Below, piece after piece: positions 31,487 to 44,770 of a DNA stretch of 64,000 nucleotides. Under the pieces are notes generated by a model that was not told the origin of the DNA, searched no databases, and saw nothing but the letters and a program-made list of their open reading frames with translations. Every line of letters starts with the position of its first letter. The stretch's first letter is position 1. Both the position numbers and the translations under genes were made by a program. The stretch spans positions 2,034,857 to 2,098,856 of the forward strand of contig NZ_CP126625.1 in NCBI RefSeq assembly GCF_030219325.1, read 5' to 3'. This DNA is from Geothrix sp. GTDB taxonomy: Bacteria; Acidobacteriota; Holophagae; Holophagales; Holophagaceae.

Positions 31487-31840
31487 CTACCTTTCCAGGG
31501 CCCACTTGCCACCGCCGCCCAGGGCGCAGGCCAGGCCCGCCAGCAGGCGGAAGAGCCCGCCCAGGTTCGAGAGCAGGCCACTGCCGTGCAGCCAGCCATG
31601 CACCAGGGGCCAGCCCAGGATGGCAGCCAGGATCCCGCCCGCCAGGGGCACCCAGAGACCAAGGAGGATCATCCCGCCGCAGATCAGCTCGCCCAGGGCC
31701 AGGCCCCAGCCGGCGGCATGGCTGAAGGTGATGGCCCCGTGGGCCCCTCGCAGCACGGCGAAGGCCTGAACGGCGGCCAGGCCACCCACGGCCAGCCGCA
31801 GAAGCAGCAGCGCCCAGTCGATGCGGGTTTTAGAGCTCAT
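31487..31840 (-). CDS. DoxX-family small inner-membrane protein
   Basis: A 117-residue protein with four hydrophobic segments (about 10-27, 39-60, 64-80, 92-108). The LLLLRLAVGGLAAVQAF start and GWGLALGELICGGMILLGLW in helix 2 are typical of DoxX/DoxD-like proteins. Family members are linked to thiol or quinone redox in membranes, but the function here is not determined. The start codon and first codons (ATGAGCTCTA) lie inside the left arm of the long inverted repeat at 31831-32102, so that element supplies both the 5' leader and the start. No Shine-Dalgarno sequence precedes it. The exonuclease gene follows after 7 bp. Confidence 0.85.
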   Translation of the reverse strand: MSSKTRIDWALLLLRLAVGGLAAVQAFAVLRGAHGAITFSHAAGWGLALGELICGGMILLGLWVPLAGGILAAILGWPLVHGWLHGSGLLSNLGGLFRLLAGLACALGGGGKWALER

Positions 31841-32102
31841 AGCAAAACCCCACGGGGTCGCGCGAGGGTCGCCGGGCGAGCGAGGCGAGGAACGCGAGGA
31901 GACGCGTAGCGGGTACTACGCGCGACGAGCGTGACGCGGCATCGCGACGCCCGCCGGCCCTCGCCCGGAGGGATGAAGCCAGGCAGGCGCCCCGCGGCGT
32001 CAGGTCCCTTGAACAACGAACCACGTTGCCCTGCGGGCCCTTCCTTGCTGTGCATCCTGCCTGGCTTCATCGCGACCTCGTCGGGTTTTGTTATGAGCTC
32101 TA
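31831..32102. repeat. 272-bp palindromic element with 32-bp inverted-repeat ends, between doxX-like and HAD genes
   Basis: This is most of the 328-bp non-coding stretch 31841-32168. The ends 31831-31862 and 32071-32102 are inverted repeats matching at 29 of 32 positions. Inside, 31972-31987 and 32056-32071 form a second, perfect 16-bp inverted pair. At the centre-left, CGCGTAG/CTACGCG (31903-31909 and 31916-31922) makes a perfect hairpin, and 31863-31878 nearly pairs with 31947-31962. The frames across it look random and no protein gene is supported. It could be a non-autonomous mobile element, a structured RNA or a dispersed repeat. The left end overlaps the doxX-like start codon. Confidence 0.75.
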
Positions 32103-32168
32103 CAGAAGCAGCCATGGTGTCCCCGGGAATCGTCCATTGTAGGCTGGGGACACCCCGCAGGAACCACC

Positions 32169-32855
32169 ATGCTCCGAGTCCTCGCCTTCGACGCCGACGA
32201 CACCCTCTGGCACAACGAGACGCACTACGCCGAATGTCAGGAGGCCTTCCGCGACCTGCTGCGGGCCTACCATGACGACGCCTGGATCGACGCCCGCCTG
32301 CACGACACGGAGATGCGGAATCTCCATCACTACGGCTATGGCATCAAGGGCTTCACCCTCTCCATGATCGAAACGGCCCTGGAGCTCACCGAGGAACGCC
32401 TGGACGGCGCCGGCATCCGGCGGGTGGTCGAGCTGGGCAAGGCCATGCTGTCAAAGCCCGTGGAGCCTCTGCCTGGCGTGGCCGAGGTGCTGCAGGAGCT
32501 GTCGACGTCCTTCGACCTCATGGTGATCACCAAGGGCGATCTGTTCGACCAGGAGACCAAGCTGGCCCGGTCCGGACTGGGGCCGCACTTCTCGAAGGTG
32601 GAGATCGTCTCGGAAAAGGACGAAGCCGCCTACGCCGCCATCCTCACCCGCCACGGCCTGGCCCCTGGGTCCTTCACCATGGTCGGCAATTCCGTAAGGT
32701 CGGACATCCTGCCGGTCCTGGCCCTGGGGGCCCGGGCCGTCCACATCCCCTACGCCCTGACCTGGGCCCATGAAGCGGTCGCCACCCCGCTGGAAGCCCC
32801 CTTCCCGGTGCTGGAATCCATCCGCGAGCTTCCGGCCCTGCTGGCTGGCTGGTGA
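32169..32855 (+). CDS. HAD-superfamily phosphatase
   Basis: A 228-residue haloacid-dehalogenase hydrolase. Motif I is FDADDTLW with nucleophile Asp8 and acid Asp10, motif II is MVITKGD, motif III lysine lies in VSEKDEAAY, and motif IV is [10 protein letters not shown]. The helical cap between motifs I and II (about 15-95) places it in subclass I, similar to phosphoglycolate phosphatase or YjjG-like nucleotidases; the exact substrate is not readable. Proteins with the DADDTLW start are common in Acidobacteria and Bacteroidetes. AGGA lies upstream of the ATG. It is followed after 131 bp by hbd. Confidence 0.9.
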   Translation: MLRVLAFDADDTLWHNETHYAECQEAFRDLLRAYHDDAWIDARLHDTEMRNLHHYGYGIKGFTLSMIETALELTEERLDGAGIRRVVELGKAMLSKPVEPLPGVAEVLQELSTSFDLMVITKGDLFDQETKLARSGLGPHFSKVEIVSEKDEAAYAAILTRHGLAPGSFTMVGNSVRSDILPVLALGARAVHIPYALTWAHEAVATPLEAPFPVLESIRELPALLAGW

Positions 32856-32986
32856 CCGATTTCTCAGGCCGCGGAGGCTATCCTTGGGGTTGGACCACCC
32901 CCACCAGCGCAGACCTGCCTGCAGCACCCTGCGTGCTCAGTCCATTCCCCTCGACCTACTCTGTTCGCACTCCCAGGAGATATCCC

Positions 32987-33847
32987 ATGAGCATCCAGAA
33001 CATCGGCGTCATCGGCGCGGGCCAGATGGGCAACGGCATCGCCCATGTCTTCGCCCAGGCGGGTTTCAGCGTGCTGATGCAGGACATCAGCGAGGCCTTC
33101 GCCGCCAAGGGCGTGGCCACCGTCGACAAGAACCTGCAGCGGGGCGTGGACAAGGGCAAGATGACCGCCGATGAAAAGGCCGCCGTGCTCGGCCGCATCC
33201 GCACCACCACCCGGCTCGAGGGTCTGGCCGCCTGCGACATCGTGATCGAGGCCGCCACGGAGAAGTGGGAGGTCAAGAAGCAGATCTTCGAGACCCTGGA
33301 TGCGGTCTGCAAGCCCGGCGCCATCCTGGCGTCGAACACCAGCAGCATCTCCATCACCAAGCTGGCGGCGGTCACCAAGCGGCCCGAGGCCTTCATCGGC
33401 ATGCACTTCATGAACCCAGTGCCGGTCATGCAGCTCATCGAGGTGATCCGCGGCCTGGCCACCGGTGATGGCACCTTCGAGGCGGTCATGGCGCTGTCGA
33501 AGCAGCTCGGCAAGACCCCCATCCACTGCAACGACTTCCCGGGCTTCGTCAGCAACCGCGTGCTGCTGCCCATGATCAACGAGGCGATCTACGCACTGTA
33601 CGAGGGCGTGGCCAGTGTGGAGAGCATCGACGGGATCATGAAGCTGGGCATGAACCACCCCATGGGTCCGCTCACCCTGGCGGATTTCATCGGCCTGGAC
33701 ACCTGCCTCTTCATCCTCAACGTGCTGCACGAGGGCCTGGGCGATCCCAAGTACCGCCCCTGCCCCCTGCTGATCAAGTACGTGGACGCCGGATGGCTCG
33801 GCAAGAAGTCGGGCCGCGGATTCTACGACTACAGCGCAAAAGCCTGA
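32987..33847 (+). CDS. hbd: 3-hydroxybutyryl-CoA dehydrogenase
   Basis: A 286-residue NAD(P)-dependent enzyme that interconverts 3-hydroxyacyl-CoA and acetoacetyl-CoA-type 3-ketoacyl-CoA. Features: Rossmann [14 protein letters not shown] (7-20), [25 protein letters not shown], the catalytic His in [53 protein letters not shown] and the C-terminal [15 protein letters not shown] lies 7 nt before the ATG; the frame is open 45 codons upstream without a better site. It could serve butyrate/crotonate metabolism or beta-oxidation with the other acyl-CoA genes in this window. The aldolase gene follows 44 bp later. Confidence 0.96.
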   Translation: MSIQNIGVIGAGQMGNGIAHVFAQAGFSVLMQDISEAFAAKGVATVDKNLQRGVDKGKMTADEKAAVLGRIRTTTRLEGLAACDIVIEAATEKWEVKKQIFETLDAVCKPGAILASNTSSISITKLAAVTKRPEAFIGMHFMNPVPVMQLIEVIRGLATGDGTFEAVMALSKQLGKTPIHCNDFPGFVSNRVLLPMINEAIYALYEGVASVESIDGIMKLGMNHPMGPLTLADFIGLDTCLFILNVLHEGLGDPKYRPCPLLIKYVDAGWLGKKSGRGFYDYSAKA

Positions 33848-33891
33848 GTCCAATCCATCTTCCCCAACGCCTCACCTTCAGGAGGTTCTGA

Positions 33892-34815
33892 ATGGCCACC
33901 GCACGCGTCCGCGAAATCCTCTCCTGGTACGCTTCCGATACGCCGGGAGTGAAGGCCAACCTGGCCCGCCTCATGAACACGGGCAGGCTCGCCGGTACCG
34001 GCAAGTTCGTGATCCTGCCCGTGGACCAGGGGTTCGAACATGGCCCCGCCCGCAGCTTCGCCCCCAATCCCGCGGGCTACGATCCCCGCTACCACGTGGA
34101 ACTGGCCATCGAGGCCGGCTGCAACGCCTACGCTGCGCCGCTGGGCTTCATCGAGCACGTGGCCTCGGACTACGCGGGGGACATCCCCCTCATCCTCAAG
34201 CTCAACAACAGCGATTGCCTCAGCAAGGGCATCGAACCCTGCAGCGCCATCACCGGCAGCGTGGAAGACGCCCTGCGCCTGGGCTGCGCCGCCATCGGCT
34301 ACACCATCTATCCCGGCAGCGGCGCCCGCAACGAGCAGTACGAGGCCCTGCGCGAGCTGATCCTCGAGGCCAAGTCCGTGGGCCTGCCCAGCGTCGTCTG
34401 GTCCTATCCCCGGGGCGCGGGCCTCTCCAAGGACGGCGAGACCGCCGTGGACGCGGCCGGCTATGCCGCCCAGATCGCCGCCCAGCTGGGCGCCCACATC
34501 ATCAAGGTGAAGCCGCCCAAGAAGCACCTGGAAGTGAAGGAGGCCGCCGCCACTTTCGAGAAGACGGGCATTCCCATCGACACGCTCTCGGACCGCGTGC
34601 GGGAAGTCGTGCGCAGCGCCTTCGGCGGCCGCCGCATCGTGATCTTCAGCGGCGGCGAGGCCAAGGGCACCGAGGAGGTGCTGAAAGAAGTGTCCGAACT
34701 GGCAGCGGGCGGGGCCTTTGGTTCCATCATGGGCCGCAACGCCTTCCAGCGGCCCAAGGCCGAGGCCATCCAGCTGCTGCATACGGTCATGGATATGTTC
34801 AAGAACGCGAAGTAG
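33892..34815 (+). CDS. fbaB: Class I fructose-bisphosphate aldolase (DhnA/FbaB type)
   Basis: A 307-residue archaeal-type class I aldolase for glycolysis or gluconeogenesis. Diagnostic features are FVILPVDQGFEHGP (39-52), LKLNNSDCLS, GYTIYPGSGARNEQ (136-149), VVWSYPRGAGL and the Schiff-base lysine in AHIIKVKPPKK near residue 205, then IVIFSGGEAKGTEEVL. AGGAGG lies upstream of the ATG. With the GAPDH pair and pyk it shows a complete lower glycolytic theme in the window, although dispersed. It ends in a hairpin-rich convergent region before prfC. Confidence 0.95.
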   Translation: MATARVREILSWYASDTPGVKANLARLMNTGRLAGTGKFVILPVDQGFEHGPARSFAPNPAGYDPRYHVELAIEAGCNAYAAPLGFIEHVASDYAGDIPLILKLNNSDCLSKGIEPCSAITGSVEDALRLGCAAIGYTIYPGSGARNEQYEALRELILEAKSVGLPSVVWSYPRGAGLSKDGETAVDAAGYAAQIAAQLGAHIIKVKPPKKHLEVKEAAATFEKTGIPIDTLSDRVREVVRSAFGGRRIVIFSGGEAKGTEEVLKEVSELAAGGAFGSIMGRNAFQRPKAEAIQLLHTVMDMFKNAK

Positions 34816-34838
34816 GGCGTTGCTCGTAACGCTGCTCG

Positions 34839-34925
34839 TTCCGAGATAGAAGAGCGGCGTGAAAGCGCCGCTCTTCTGTTTCGCATTCAGTTGTCTTTCT
34901 ATCTCGGAATGCGAAGCATTCCGAG
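34839..34925. terminator. Terminator hairpin and nested inverted repeats between fbaB and prfC
   Basis: A perfect 12-bp stem AGAAGAGCGGCG/CGCCGCTCTTCT (34848-34859, 34866-34877) with loop TGAAAG likely ends fbaB. It is flanked by a 13-bp inverted pair TTCCGAGATAGAA (34839-34851 and 34897-34909). A second 10-bp hairpin, CTCGGAATGC/GCATTCCGAG (34903-34925), is adjacent and may serve the convergent prfC transcript, although it lacks a T run. Confidence 0.75.
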
Positions 34926-34934
34926 CCTGGCGAG

Positions 34935-36503
34935 CTACTTGGGCGGATGTTCCAGGAACGACAGCCCAGGGCATTTCTCTGCGGTCGTCCGTCGCTGCCA
35001 GTCGTTCTCGAAGAGGATGGCGGGGTTGCCCTCCACGTCCTCCACCAGCTCGCCCCAGAACTTGCTGGGCTCGGGCCAGCCTCCTTCGATCCAGCGGGCC
35101 ATCTGGAAGCCGCGGGGCTCCAGCAGCACGGGGCAGGCGTACTCGTCCTTGAGGCGGTGCTGGAGCACCTCGAACTGCAGGCGGCCGATGGCGCCCAGGA
35201 TGGGCAGCGGCGCGCCGCCCTTGGGCCAGAAGACCTGCACCACGCCTTCTTCCGCGATCTGGCCCAGCCCCTTCAGGAAGCCCTTGCGGGCGCCGGGATC
35301 CGCCAGCCGGACGGAGGCGAACTGCTCGGGCGAGAACCGGGGCACGGCATGGAACTCCACGGCCCCCTGCGAGCTGAGCACGTCGCCGATGCGGAAGAGG
35401 CCAGGGTTGATGAGGCCCAGGATGTCGCCGGGGTAGGCCTCGTCCACGATCTGCCGTTCGCGTCCGAAGAACATGTGGGGGTAGTTCAGCTTGATGGACT
35501 TCTTCTCGCGCACGTGGAGGGCGTCCATGCCCCGCTCGAAGCGCCCGGACACGATGCGGGCGAAGGCCACCCGGTCCCGGTGGGCCTTGTTCATGTTGGC
35601 CTGCACCTTGAACACGAAGGCCGTGAAAGGCTGCTCCGGCGCGATCTCGCCGCCCGCCATGAGGGGGCGGGCACCGGGCGCCGGGGCCAGGTCCAGGAAC
35701 TCCTCCAGGAACTCGGCCACGCCGAAGTTGTTCACCGCCGAGCCGAAGAACATGGGCGACTGCTCGCCCCGGAGAAAGGCCTCGCGATCGAAGGCCGGCA
35801 GCACGTGGTCCATGAGGTCCACGTCGTCCTTGAGCTGCTGCAGTTCCGCAGGCGTCAGCAGGGCCGCGATCTCCGGATCGTCCAACCCGCCCTGCCCGGC
35901 CACCCGGGCCTTGCGTCCGGCCTTGGCCCGCTCGAAGACCTGGATCTGCCCCGTGGCGCGCACGTAGACGCCCTTGAAGTCGGTGCCCGAGCCGATGGGC
36001 CAGGTCATGGGCACGGCGTGGAGGCCGAAGAGCTCCTCCACCTCGTCGATGAGCTCCACCGGCTCACGGCCCGGGCGGTCCAGCTTGTTCACGAAGGTGA
36101 AGATGGGCAGCCGGCGCTCCCGGGCCACGCGGAACAGCTTCTTGGTCTGCTCTTCCACGCCCTTGGCGCAGTCCAGCAGCATCACCACGGCATCGGCGGC
36201 CGTGAGGGCGCGGTAGGTGTCCTCGCTGAAGTCCTGGTGGCCCGGCGTGTCCAGCAGGTTGATGGCCTTGCCCAGGTACTCGAACTGCATGGCCGCCGAA
36301 GTGACGCTGATGCCGCGCTCCTGCTCGATGCTCATCCAGTCGGAATGGGCCGCGGCCCCGCCCTCCCGGGCCTTGACGGAGCCCGCCCGGTCGATGGCGC
36401 CCCCGTAGAGCAGCAGCTTCTCCGTCAGCGTGGTCTTGCCGGCATCGGGGTGGCTGATGATGGCGAAGGTTCGCCGCCGCTGAATTTCTTCGCTGAGGGT
36501 CAT
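34935..36503 (-). CDS. prfC: Peptide chain release factor 3
   Basis: RF3 is a translational GTPase that recycles RF1/RF2 after peptide release and aids quality control. The 522-aa length fits. G1 is SHPDAGKTTLTEK (17-29), the switch region is EQERGISVTSAAMQFEY, G3 is LLDTPGHQDFSEDTYR, and G4 is FVNKLDRPGREP. The QFEVLQHRL and QMARW segments near the C terminus are RF3-specific rather than EF-G. It follows the VOC gene on the minus strand with a terminator between, so it is probably its own unit. Confidence 0.96.
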   Translation of the reverse strand: MTLSEEIQRRRTFAIISHPDAGKTTLTEKLLLYGGAIDRAGSVKAREGGAAAHSDWMSIEQERGISVTSAAMQFEYLGKAINLLDTPGHQDFSEDTYRALTAADAVVMLLDCAKGVEEQTKKLFRVARERRLPIFTFVNKLDRPGREPVELIDEVEELFGLHAVPMTWPIGSGTDFKGVYVRATGQIQVFERAKAGRKARVAGQGGLDDPEIAALLTPAELQQLKDDVDLMDHVLPAFDREAFLRGEQSPMFFGSAVNNFGVAEFLEEFLDLAPAPGARPLMAGGEIAPEQPFTAFVFKVQANMNKAHRDRVAFARIVSGRFERGMDALHVREKKSIKLNYPHMFFGRERQIVDEAYPGDILGLINPGLFRIGDVLSSQGAVEFHAVPRFSPEQFASVRLADPGARKGFLKGLGQIAEEGVVQVFWPKGGAPLPILGAIGRLQFEVLQHRLKDEYACPVLLEPRGFQMARWIEGGWPEPSKFWGELVEDVEGNPAILFENDWQRRTTAEKCPGLSFLEHPPK

Positions 36504-36516
36504 GGGGTTCCGGACA

Positions 36517-36543
36517 TAGAAAGGCGCGGACTAACGCCGCGCC
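36517..36543 (-). terminator. Terminator between the VOC gene and prfC
   Basis: On the minus strand GGCGCGG/CCGCGCC (7 bp, 36537-36543 and 36523-36529) with a 7-nt loop is followed by TTTCTATG. Confidence 0.65.
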
Positions 36544-36573
36544 TGTCCATTGTCCCGTGTTGGGCGCCCAGAC

Positions 36574-37002
36574 TCAACCCCGCGCCGCCATCCGCCGCTG
36601 GACCTCGGCTTCATCCACATCCTCGATGTGGGTGGCGATCCACCAGTTGTTGCCCCATGGATCCTGCACCCCGGCATTGCGGTCGCCATAGAACTGGTCG
36701 GAGGGCTCCATCAGGGAGGCTCCGCCCGCCGCCAGGGCGGCCTGATAGACGGCATCGGTGTCCGGCACATAGAGGTAGAAGCCGGTCGGCATGGGGTTCC
36801 AGGGTTCTCGGGCCTGCGCCACCATCACCATCGAATCGCCGATGCGCACTTCCGCGTTGGCGATGGCCCCGTCAGGGCGAAGGGCGCGGCTCAGCACTTC
36901 CGCCTGGAAGGCCTTCTGGAGGAAGGCCAGCAGGCCCTCCCCGTCGGCCACGACCAGGTAGGGCGTGACCCTGTGATATCCCCTGGGGATAGGCTCAACC
37001 AT
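36574..37002 (-). CDS. VOC-superfamily (glyoxalase/PhnB-like) protein
   Basis: A 142-residue vicinal-oxygen-chelate protein. RVTPYLVVADGEGLLAFLQK and AEVLSRALRPDGAIANAEVR form the first beta-alpha-beta-beta-beta module, and GFYLYVPDTDAVYQAALAAG with DPWGNNWWIATHIED forms the second. This is the PhnB/YnjC-like subgroup, which often lacks complete metal ligands; the substrate is unknown. An excellent ribosome site (AAGGAGG) precedes the ATG. It lies between ptrB (upstream, terminator between) and prfC. Confidence 0.9.
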   Translation of the reverse strand: MVEPIPRGYHRVTPYLVVADGEGLLAFLQKAFQAEVLSRALRPDGAIANAEVRIGDSMVMVAQAREPWNPMPTGFYLYVPDTDAVYQAALAAGGASLMEPSDQFYGDRNAGVQDPWGNNWWIATHIEDVDEAEVQRRMAARG

Positions 37003-37023
37003 GATGTCCTCCTTGCTCGCTCC

Positions 37024-37043
37024 AAAAGGGCGCGAATGCGCCC
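37024..37043 (-). terminator. Terminator after the oligopeptidase B gene
   Basis: On the minus strand the 6-bp stem GGGCGC/GCGCCC with an ATTC loop is followed by TTTT, between ptrB and the VOC gene. Confidence 0.7.
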
Positions 37044-37061
37044 TGTTGGAGCTGGGAACAA

Positions 37062-39191
37062 CTACTTGGTAATCCCCACCTGCTGAAGCATCCAGGCCGT
37101 CTCGAAGGCCTTGTCCTTCAGCGCGTCATAGCGACCCGAGGCCCCTCCGTGGCCCGCGGGCTCCATCTTGATCTTCAGCAGCAGGGGGTTGTTGTCGGTC
37201 TTGAGGGTGCGAAGCTTGGCCACGTATTTGGCGGGTTCCCAGTACATCACCTGGCTGTCGTTGAAGCTGGTGGTGATGAGGATGGCCGGGTAGGCCTTCC
37301 TGGCGAGGTTGTCGTAGGGGCTGTAGGCCCGCATGTAATCGAAGGCCGCCTTCTCGTTGGGGTTGCCCCACTCGAGGTACTCGCCGACGGTCAGGGGCAG
37401 GCTGGCATCCATCATGGTGTTCATCACGTCCACGAAGGGCACGGCGCTGTGCACGGCCTTGAAGAGATCGGGGCGCAGGTTGGTGACGGCACCCATGAGC
37501 AGGCCACCGGCGCTGCCGCCCTCAATGACGAGCCGGTCCTTGCTGGTCCACCTCTCCTTCACCAGGAAGTCGGCGGAGTCGATGAAGTCGGTGAAGGTGT
37601 TCATCTTCTTCATGAGCATGCCGTCGTCGTGCCAGGCTTCGCCCATCTCGTTGCCGCCGCGGATGTGGGCCAGGACGTAGACCATGCCCCGGTCCAGCAG
37701 GCTCAGGCGGGTGCTGGAGAAGGTGGCGGACATGCCGGCCCCGTAGGAGCCGTAGGCGTAGAGGAACAGGGGGGCGGAGCCATCCCGCTTCACGCCCTTC
37801 TTGTAGACCACGGAGAGGGGCACTTTGGCACCATCGCGGGCCGTGGCCCAAAGCCGTTCCGTCGTGTACTGGTTCTTGTCATAGCCGCCCAGGACCTCCA
37901 TCTGCTTGAGCAGGGTCTGCTTCCCGCTGGCCATGTCGCAGTCGTAGACGCTGGCGGGGGTGACCATGGACTGGTAGCTGAAGCGGAAGGAAGGAGATGT
38001 GTACTCCGGCGTCCCGCCCGGGAAGGCCGCGTACACACTCTCGGGGAAGGTGACGTCCCGCCAGGTCTTGAGCTTCACGTCGAAGATGCGGAACCGGTCC
38101 AGCCCCTGGTTCTTCTCGCTCACCACGAGGAAATCCCTGAAGGGCTCCAGGCCCTCCAGCAACACGTCGGCGCGGTGGGGCAGGACCTCCTTCCAGTGCT
38201 TGGGATCAGGGGTGGCCACGGGTGCCGTCACCAGGCGGAAGTTCTTGGCGCCCTTGTTGGTGCGGATGTAGAACAGGCCTTCCCGGTGTTCCAGATCGTA
38301 CTTGTGGCCCTTCTCCCGGGGCAGAAGCACCTTGAAGGCGCCCTTGGGGTCCGTGGCCGGCAGGTAGCGAGTCTCCCAGGTATCCGTGGACTGGCTTTCC
38401 ACCACCAGGAACTTGTGGTCCTTGCTCCGCCCGACGCCAATGCGGTAGAGCTCGTCCTTCTCCTCGAACACGAGCACGGGCTTGCCCGCCATCAGGTCCA
38501 GGCGCCAGAGCTGGTCCGAGCGCTTGGTGACCGCATCCTCAGTCACGAAGAAGACGTGCTGGGCATCGCCGGCCCAGGTGAACGAGGTTACCCGCTCGGC
38601 CAGGGGCACGCTGACCTTCCCGGTGGCAAGGTCCTTCGTGAACAGGGTGTACTGGCGGAATCCGGTGGCATCCGTGCTGTAGAGAAGGGTGCGGTCGTCG
38701 TCACTGACGGTCATGCCGCCCAGGCTCAGGAACTTCAGCCCCTTGGCCAGCTCGTTCTGATCCAGCAGGACCTCCTCCGGGGCCTTCTCGTCGTAGACAC
38801 CCCCCTGGGCCGCCTTTCGCCGGCACTGGATGGGGTATTGCTTCCCCTCCTCGGTGCGGGAGTAGTAGTAGAAGGCCCCACGGCGGACGGGGACGCTCAG
38901 GTCCGTCTGCTTGATGCGGCCCAGCATCTCCTTGTAGAGGGCCTCCGAAAAAGGCTTCAGCCCCGCGGTCACGGCCTCAGTGTAGGTGTTCTCCGCATTC
39001 AGGTAGCTCACGACGTCGGGGTTCGTCTTCTCCCGCAGCCAGAACCAGGGGTCATTCACCTTCTCGCCGTGCCAGACAGATACATGCTCGACCTGCTTGG
39101 CCGTGGGTGGAACGGGGCCCTGGGCCAGCATGGTCATGGAGGCACTCACGAGGGCCGCCAGGCCCGCGAGGCGGAGGGGATGGGAGGGCAT
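37062..39191 (-). CDS. ptrB: Oligopeptidase B-type S9 peptidase, exported
   Basis: A 709-residue serine peptidase. A signal-peptide-like start (MPSHPLRLAGLAALVSASMTMLA) suggests periplasmic location, unlike cytosolic E. coli PtrB. Residues about 30-110 (VNDPWFWLREKTNPDVVSYL; YYYSRTEEGKQYPIQCRR) and the propeller (about 110-440) match oligopeptidase B. The catalytic domain has ARDGAKVPLSVVYKK, FLYAYGSYGAGMSATFSSTR, AHIRGGNEMGEAWHDDG, the nucleophile in VIEGGSAGGLLMGA, Asp in SFNDSQVMYWEPAKY and His in AGHGGASGRYDAL. Oligopeptidase B cleaves after basic residues in short peptides. It lies downstream of hppA across a terminator. Confidence 0.94.
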   Translation of the reverse strand: MPSHPLRLAGLAALVSASMTMLAQGPVPPTAKQVEHVSVWHGEKVNDPWFWLREKTNPDVVSYLNAENTYTEAVTAGLKPFSEALYKEMLGRIKQTDLSVPVRRGAFYYYSRTEEGKQYPIQCRRKAAQGGVYDEKAPEEVLLDQNELAKGLKFLSLGGMTVSDDDRTLLYSTDATGFRQYTLFTKDLATGKVSVPLAERVTSFTWAGDAQHVFFVTEDAVTKRSDQLWRLDLMAGKPVLVFEEKDELYRIGVGRSKDHKFLVVESQSTDTWETRYLPATDPKGAFKVLLPREKGHKYDLEHREGLFYIRTNKGAKNFRLVTAPVATPDPKHWKEVLPHRADVLLEGLEPFRDFLVVSEKNQGLDRFRIFDVKLKTWRDVTFPESVYAAFPGGTPEYTSPSFRFSYQSMVTPASVYDCDMASGKQTLLKQMEVLGGYDKNQYTTERLWATARDGAKVPLSVVYKKGVKRDGSAPLFLYAYGSYGAGMSATFSSTRLSLLDRGMVYVLAHIRGGNEMGEAWHDDGMLMKKMNTFTDFIDSADFLVKERWTSKDRLVIEGGSAGGLLMGAVTNLRPDLFKAVHSAVPFVDVMNTMMDASLPLTVGEYLEWGNPNEKAAFDYMRAYSPYDNLARKAYPAILITTSFNDSQVMYWEPAKYVAKLRTLKTDNNPLLLKIKMEPAGHGGASGRYDALKDKAFETAWMLQQVGITK

Positions 39192-39227
39192 GGCAGGCTC
39201 CTGTAGAACACGGTGTCCACCGTACCA

Positions 39228-39259
39228 CGAAAAAACAGGCCCCTCGGTTGAGGGGCCTG
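39228..39259 (-). terminator. Strong terminator after hppA
   Basis: On the minus strand a perfect 10-bp stem CAGGCCCCTC/GAGGGGCCTG with loop AACC is followed by TTTTTTCG. Confidence 0.92.
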
Positions 39260-39290
39260 GCTGTTAATTGTTTGTCAGGTTCGCGAAAGC

Positions 39291-41747
<2,457 letters not shown>

Positions 41748-41894
41748 GGTTTTCCTCCAGTTTGGATGCGGGGATGGGGGACTAGGGGTGCGGAAGAAGC
41801 AGTAGTCCGGAGTGTCGAGGTGGTCTGCGTTGATGCAACACGAGCCCCCAACCCGGGGGGCGAACCACCAAAGATCATGTTTGGATCGTGGGCA

Positions 41895-41924
41895 ACTCTA
41901 GCGTGGAACAGCCCTCCACCGCAA
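41895..41924 (-). promoter_or_regulatory. Candidate hppA promoter
   Basis: Minus strand: -35 TTGCGG, 18-bp spacer, -10 TAGAGT. Predicted leader about 140 nt. Confidence 0.35.
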
Positions 41925-42004
41925 GACCGGCGCCTTTCCGCGGGCCGGATTCCAGCGCACTGCGGGGCCGGGGCGCAGTGTGACCTAGGTCCACGCCTGG
42001 GGGC

Positions 42005-42033
42005 TTGGGATTCCGGGCCCCAGGGAAGATAAT
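42005..42033 (+). promoter_or_regulatory. Candidate sdhCAB promoter
   Basis: -35 TTGGGA (4 of 6 to consensus), 17-bp spacer, -10 GATAAT (5 of 6). Confidence 0.5.
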
Positions 42034-42125
42034 CGGGTCCCATATGACCCCGTTCCTCGAAGCCGGTCCCCTGCCCACCTCGGGATCCCTGTTCCATCAC
42101 CACGCCTTCTTCAAGGAGTCCCCCT

Positions 42126-42821
42126 ATGTCCGTCGCTGAACAGAGCATCGCGGGCGCGGAAGCACGCGGCCACGGCTTCCTGGCGTCCTCGGTCGGCCGC
42201 AAGGTCATCATGGCCGCCACCGGCATCGTCCTCTTCGGGTTCGTCACCGTCCACATGATCGGGAACACCCAGGCCTACATGGGCGCCGAGCACTTCAACG
42301 CCTACGCCACCTTCCTGCACAGCATGCTGCATGGCGGCGGGATCTGGATCTTCCGCGCCGTGCTGCTGGCCGCCACCGGCCTCCACATCTGGGCCGCCGT
42401 GACGCTGACCCTGGACAACCAGGCCGCCCGCCCCGTGGGCTACCGCGCCCAGCAGAGCGTCGCCTCCACCTGGTCCTCCCGCACCATGCGCTGGAGCGGG
42501 TTCATTCTCGCGGCCTTCATCGTCTATCACCTGCTGCACCTGACCACCGGCCAGGCGCACCCCAACTTCGACCACGCGAACCCCTACGCCAACTTCGTGA
42601 ACGGCTTCAAGGTCCCCGCCGCCGCCGGATTCTACATCGTGGCCCAGCTCTGCCTCGGCCTGCACATGTGGCACGGCGTCTGGAGCGTCACCCAGTCCCT
42701 GGGCCTGTCCCATCCCCGCTACGACAGCCTGCGGCGCAACTTCGCCACGGGACTGACCCTCCTGGTGGTGGGCGTGAACATCTCCTACCCCATCGCCGTC
42801 CTCACCGGCTTCATCCACTGA
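42126..42821 (+). CDS. sdhC: Succinate dehydrogenase/fumarate reductase cytochrome b subunit
   Basis: The membrane anchor of complex II, 231 aa, with five hydrophobic helices (about 26-47, 73-97, 122-145, 163-190, 203-228) and histidines suited to bind two b hemes: TVHMIGN in helix I, GLHIWAA in helix II, YHLLHLTTG, and LHMWHGVW in helix IV. A single anchor of this size is the B-type (Bacteroidetes, epsilonproteobacteria, Bacillus-like) complex, which can work with low-potential menaquinone. AAGGAG lies upstream of the ATG. sdhA starts 18 bp after its stop. Confidence 0.94.
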   Translation: MSVAEQSIAGAEARGHGFLASSVGRKVIMAATGIVLFGFVTVHMIGNTQAYMGAEHFNAYATFLHSMLHGGGIWIFRAVLLAATGLHIWAAVTLTLDNQAARPVGYRAQQSVASTWSSRTMRWSGFILAAFIVYHLLHLTTGQAHPNFDHANPYANFVNGFKVPAAAGFYIVAQLCLGLHMWHGVWSVTQSLGLSHPRYDSLRRNFATGLTLLVVGVNISYPIAVLTGFIH

Positions 42822-42839
42822 TCCGAAGGAGAGCCATCC

Positions 42840-44759
<1,920 letters not shown>

Positions 44760-44770
44760 GGAACTGAGCC

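Larger units (their letters stand above)
41748..42125. other. 378-bp divergent control region between hppA and sdhCAB
   Basis: No protein gene is supported here. For sdhCAB, TTGGGA (42005-42010) and GATAAT (42028-42033) with a 17-bp spacer make a good promoter, giving a leader of about 85 nt. For hppA on the minus strand, TTGCGG (41919-41924) and TAGAGT (41895-41900) with an 18-bp spacer are a plausible promoter and a leader of about 140 nt. The roughly 80 bp between the two promoters could hold a shared operator, but I see no convincing dyad. Confidence 0.55.

Noticed and set aside
31831-32102. CRISPR array or insertion sequence
   Set aside because: There are no regular direct repeats with unique spacers and no transposase frame; the structure is palindromic instead.
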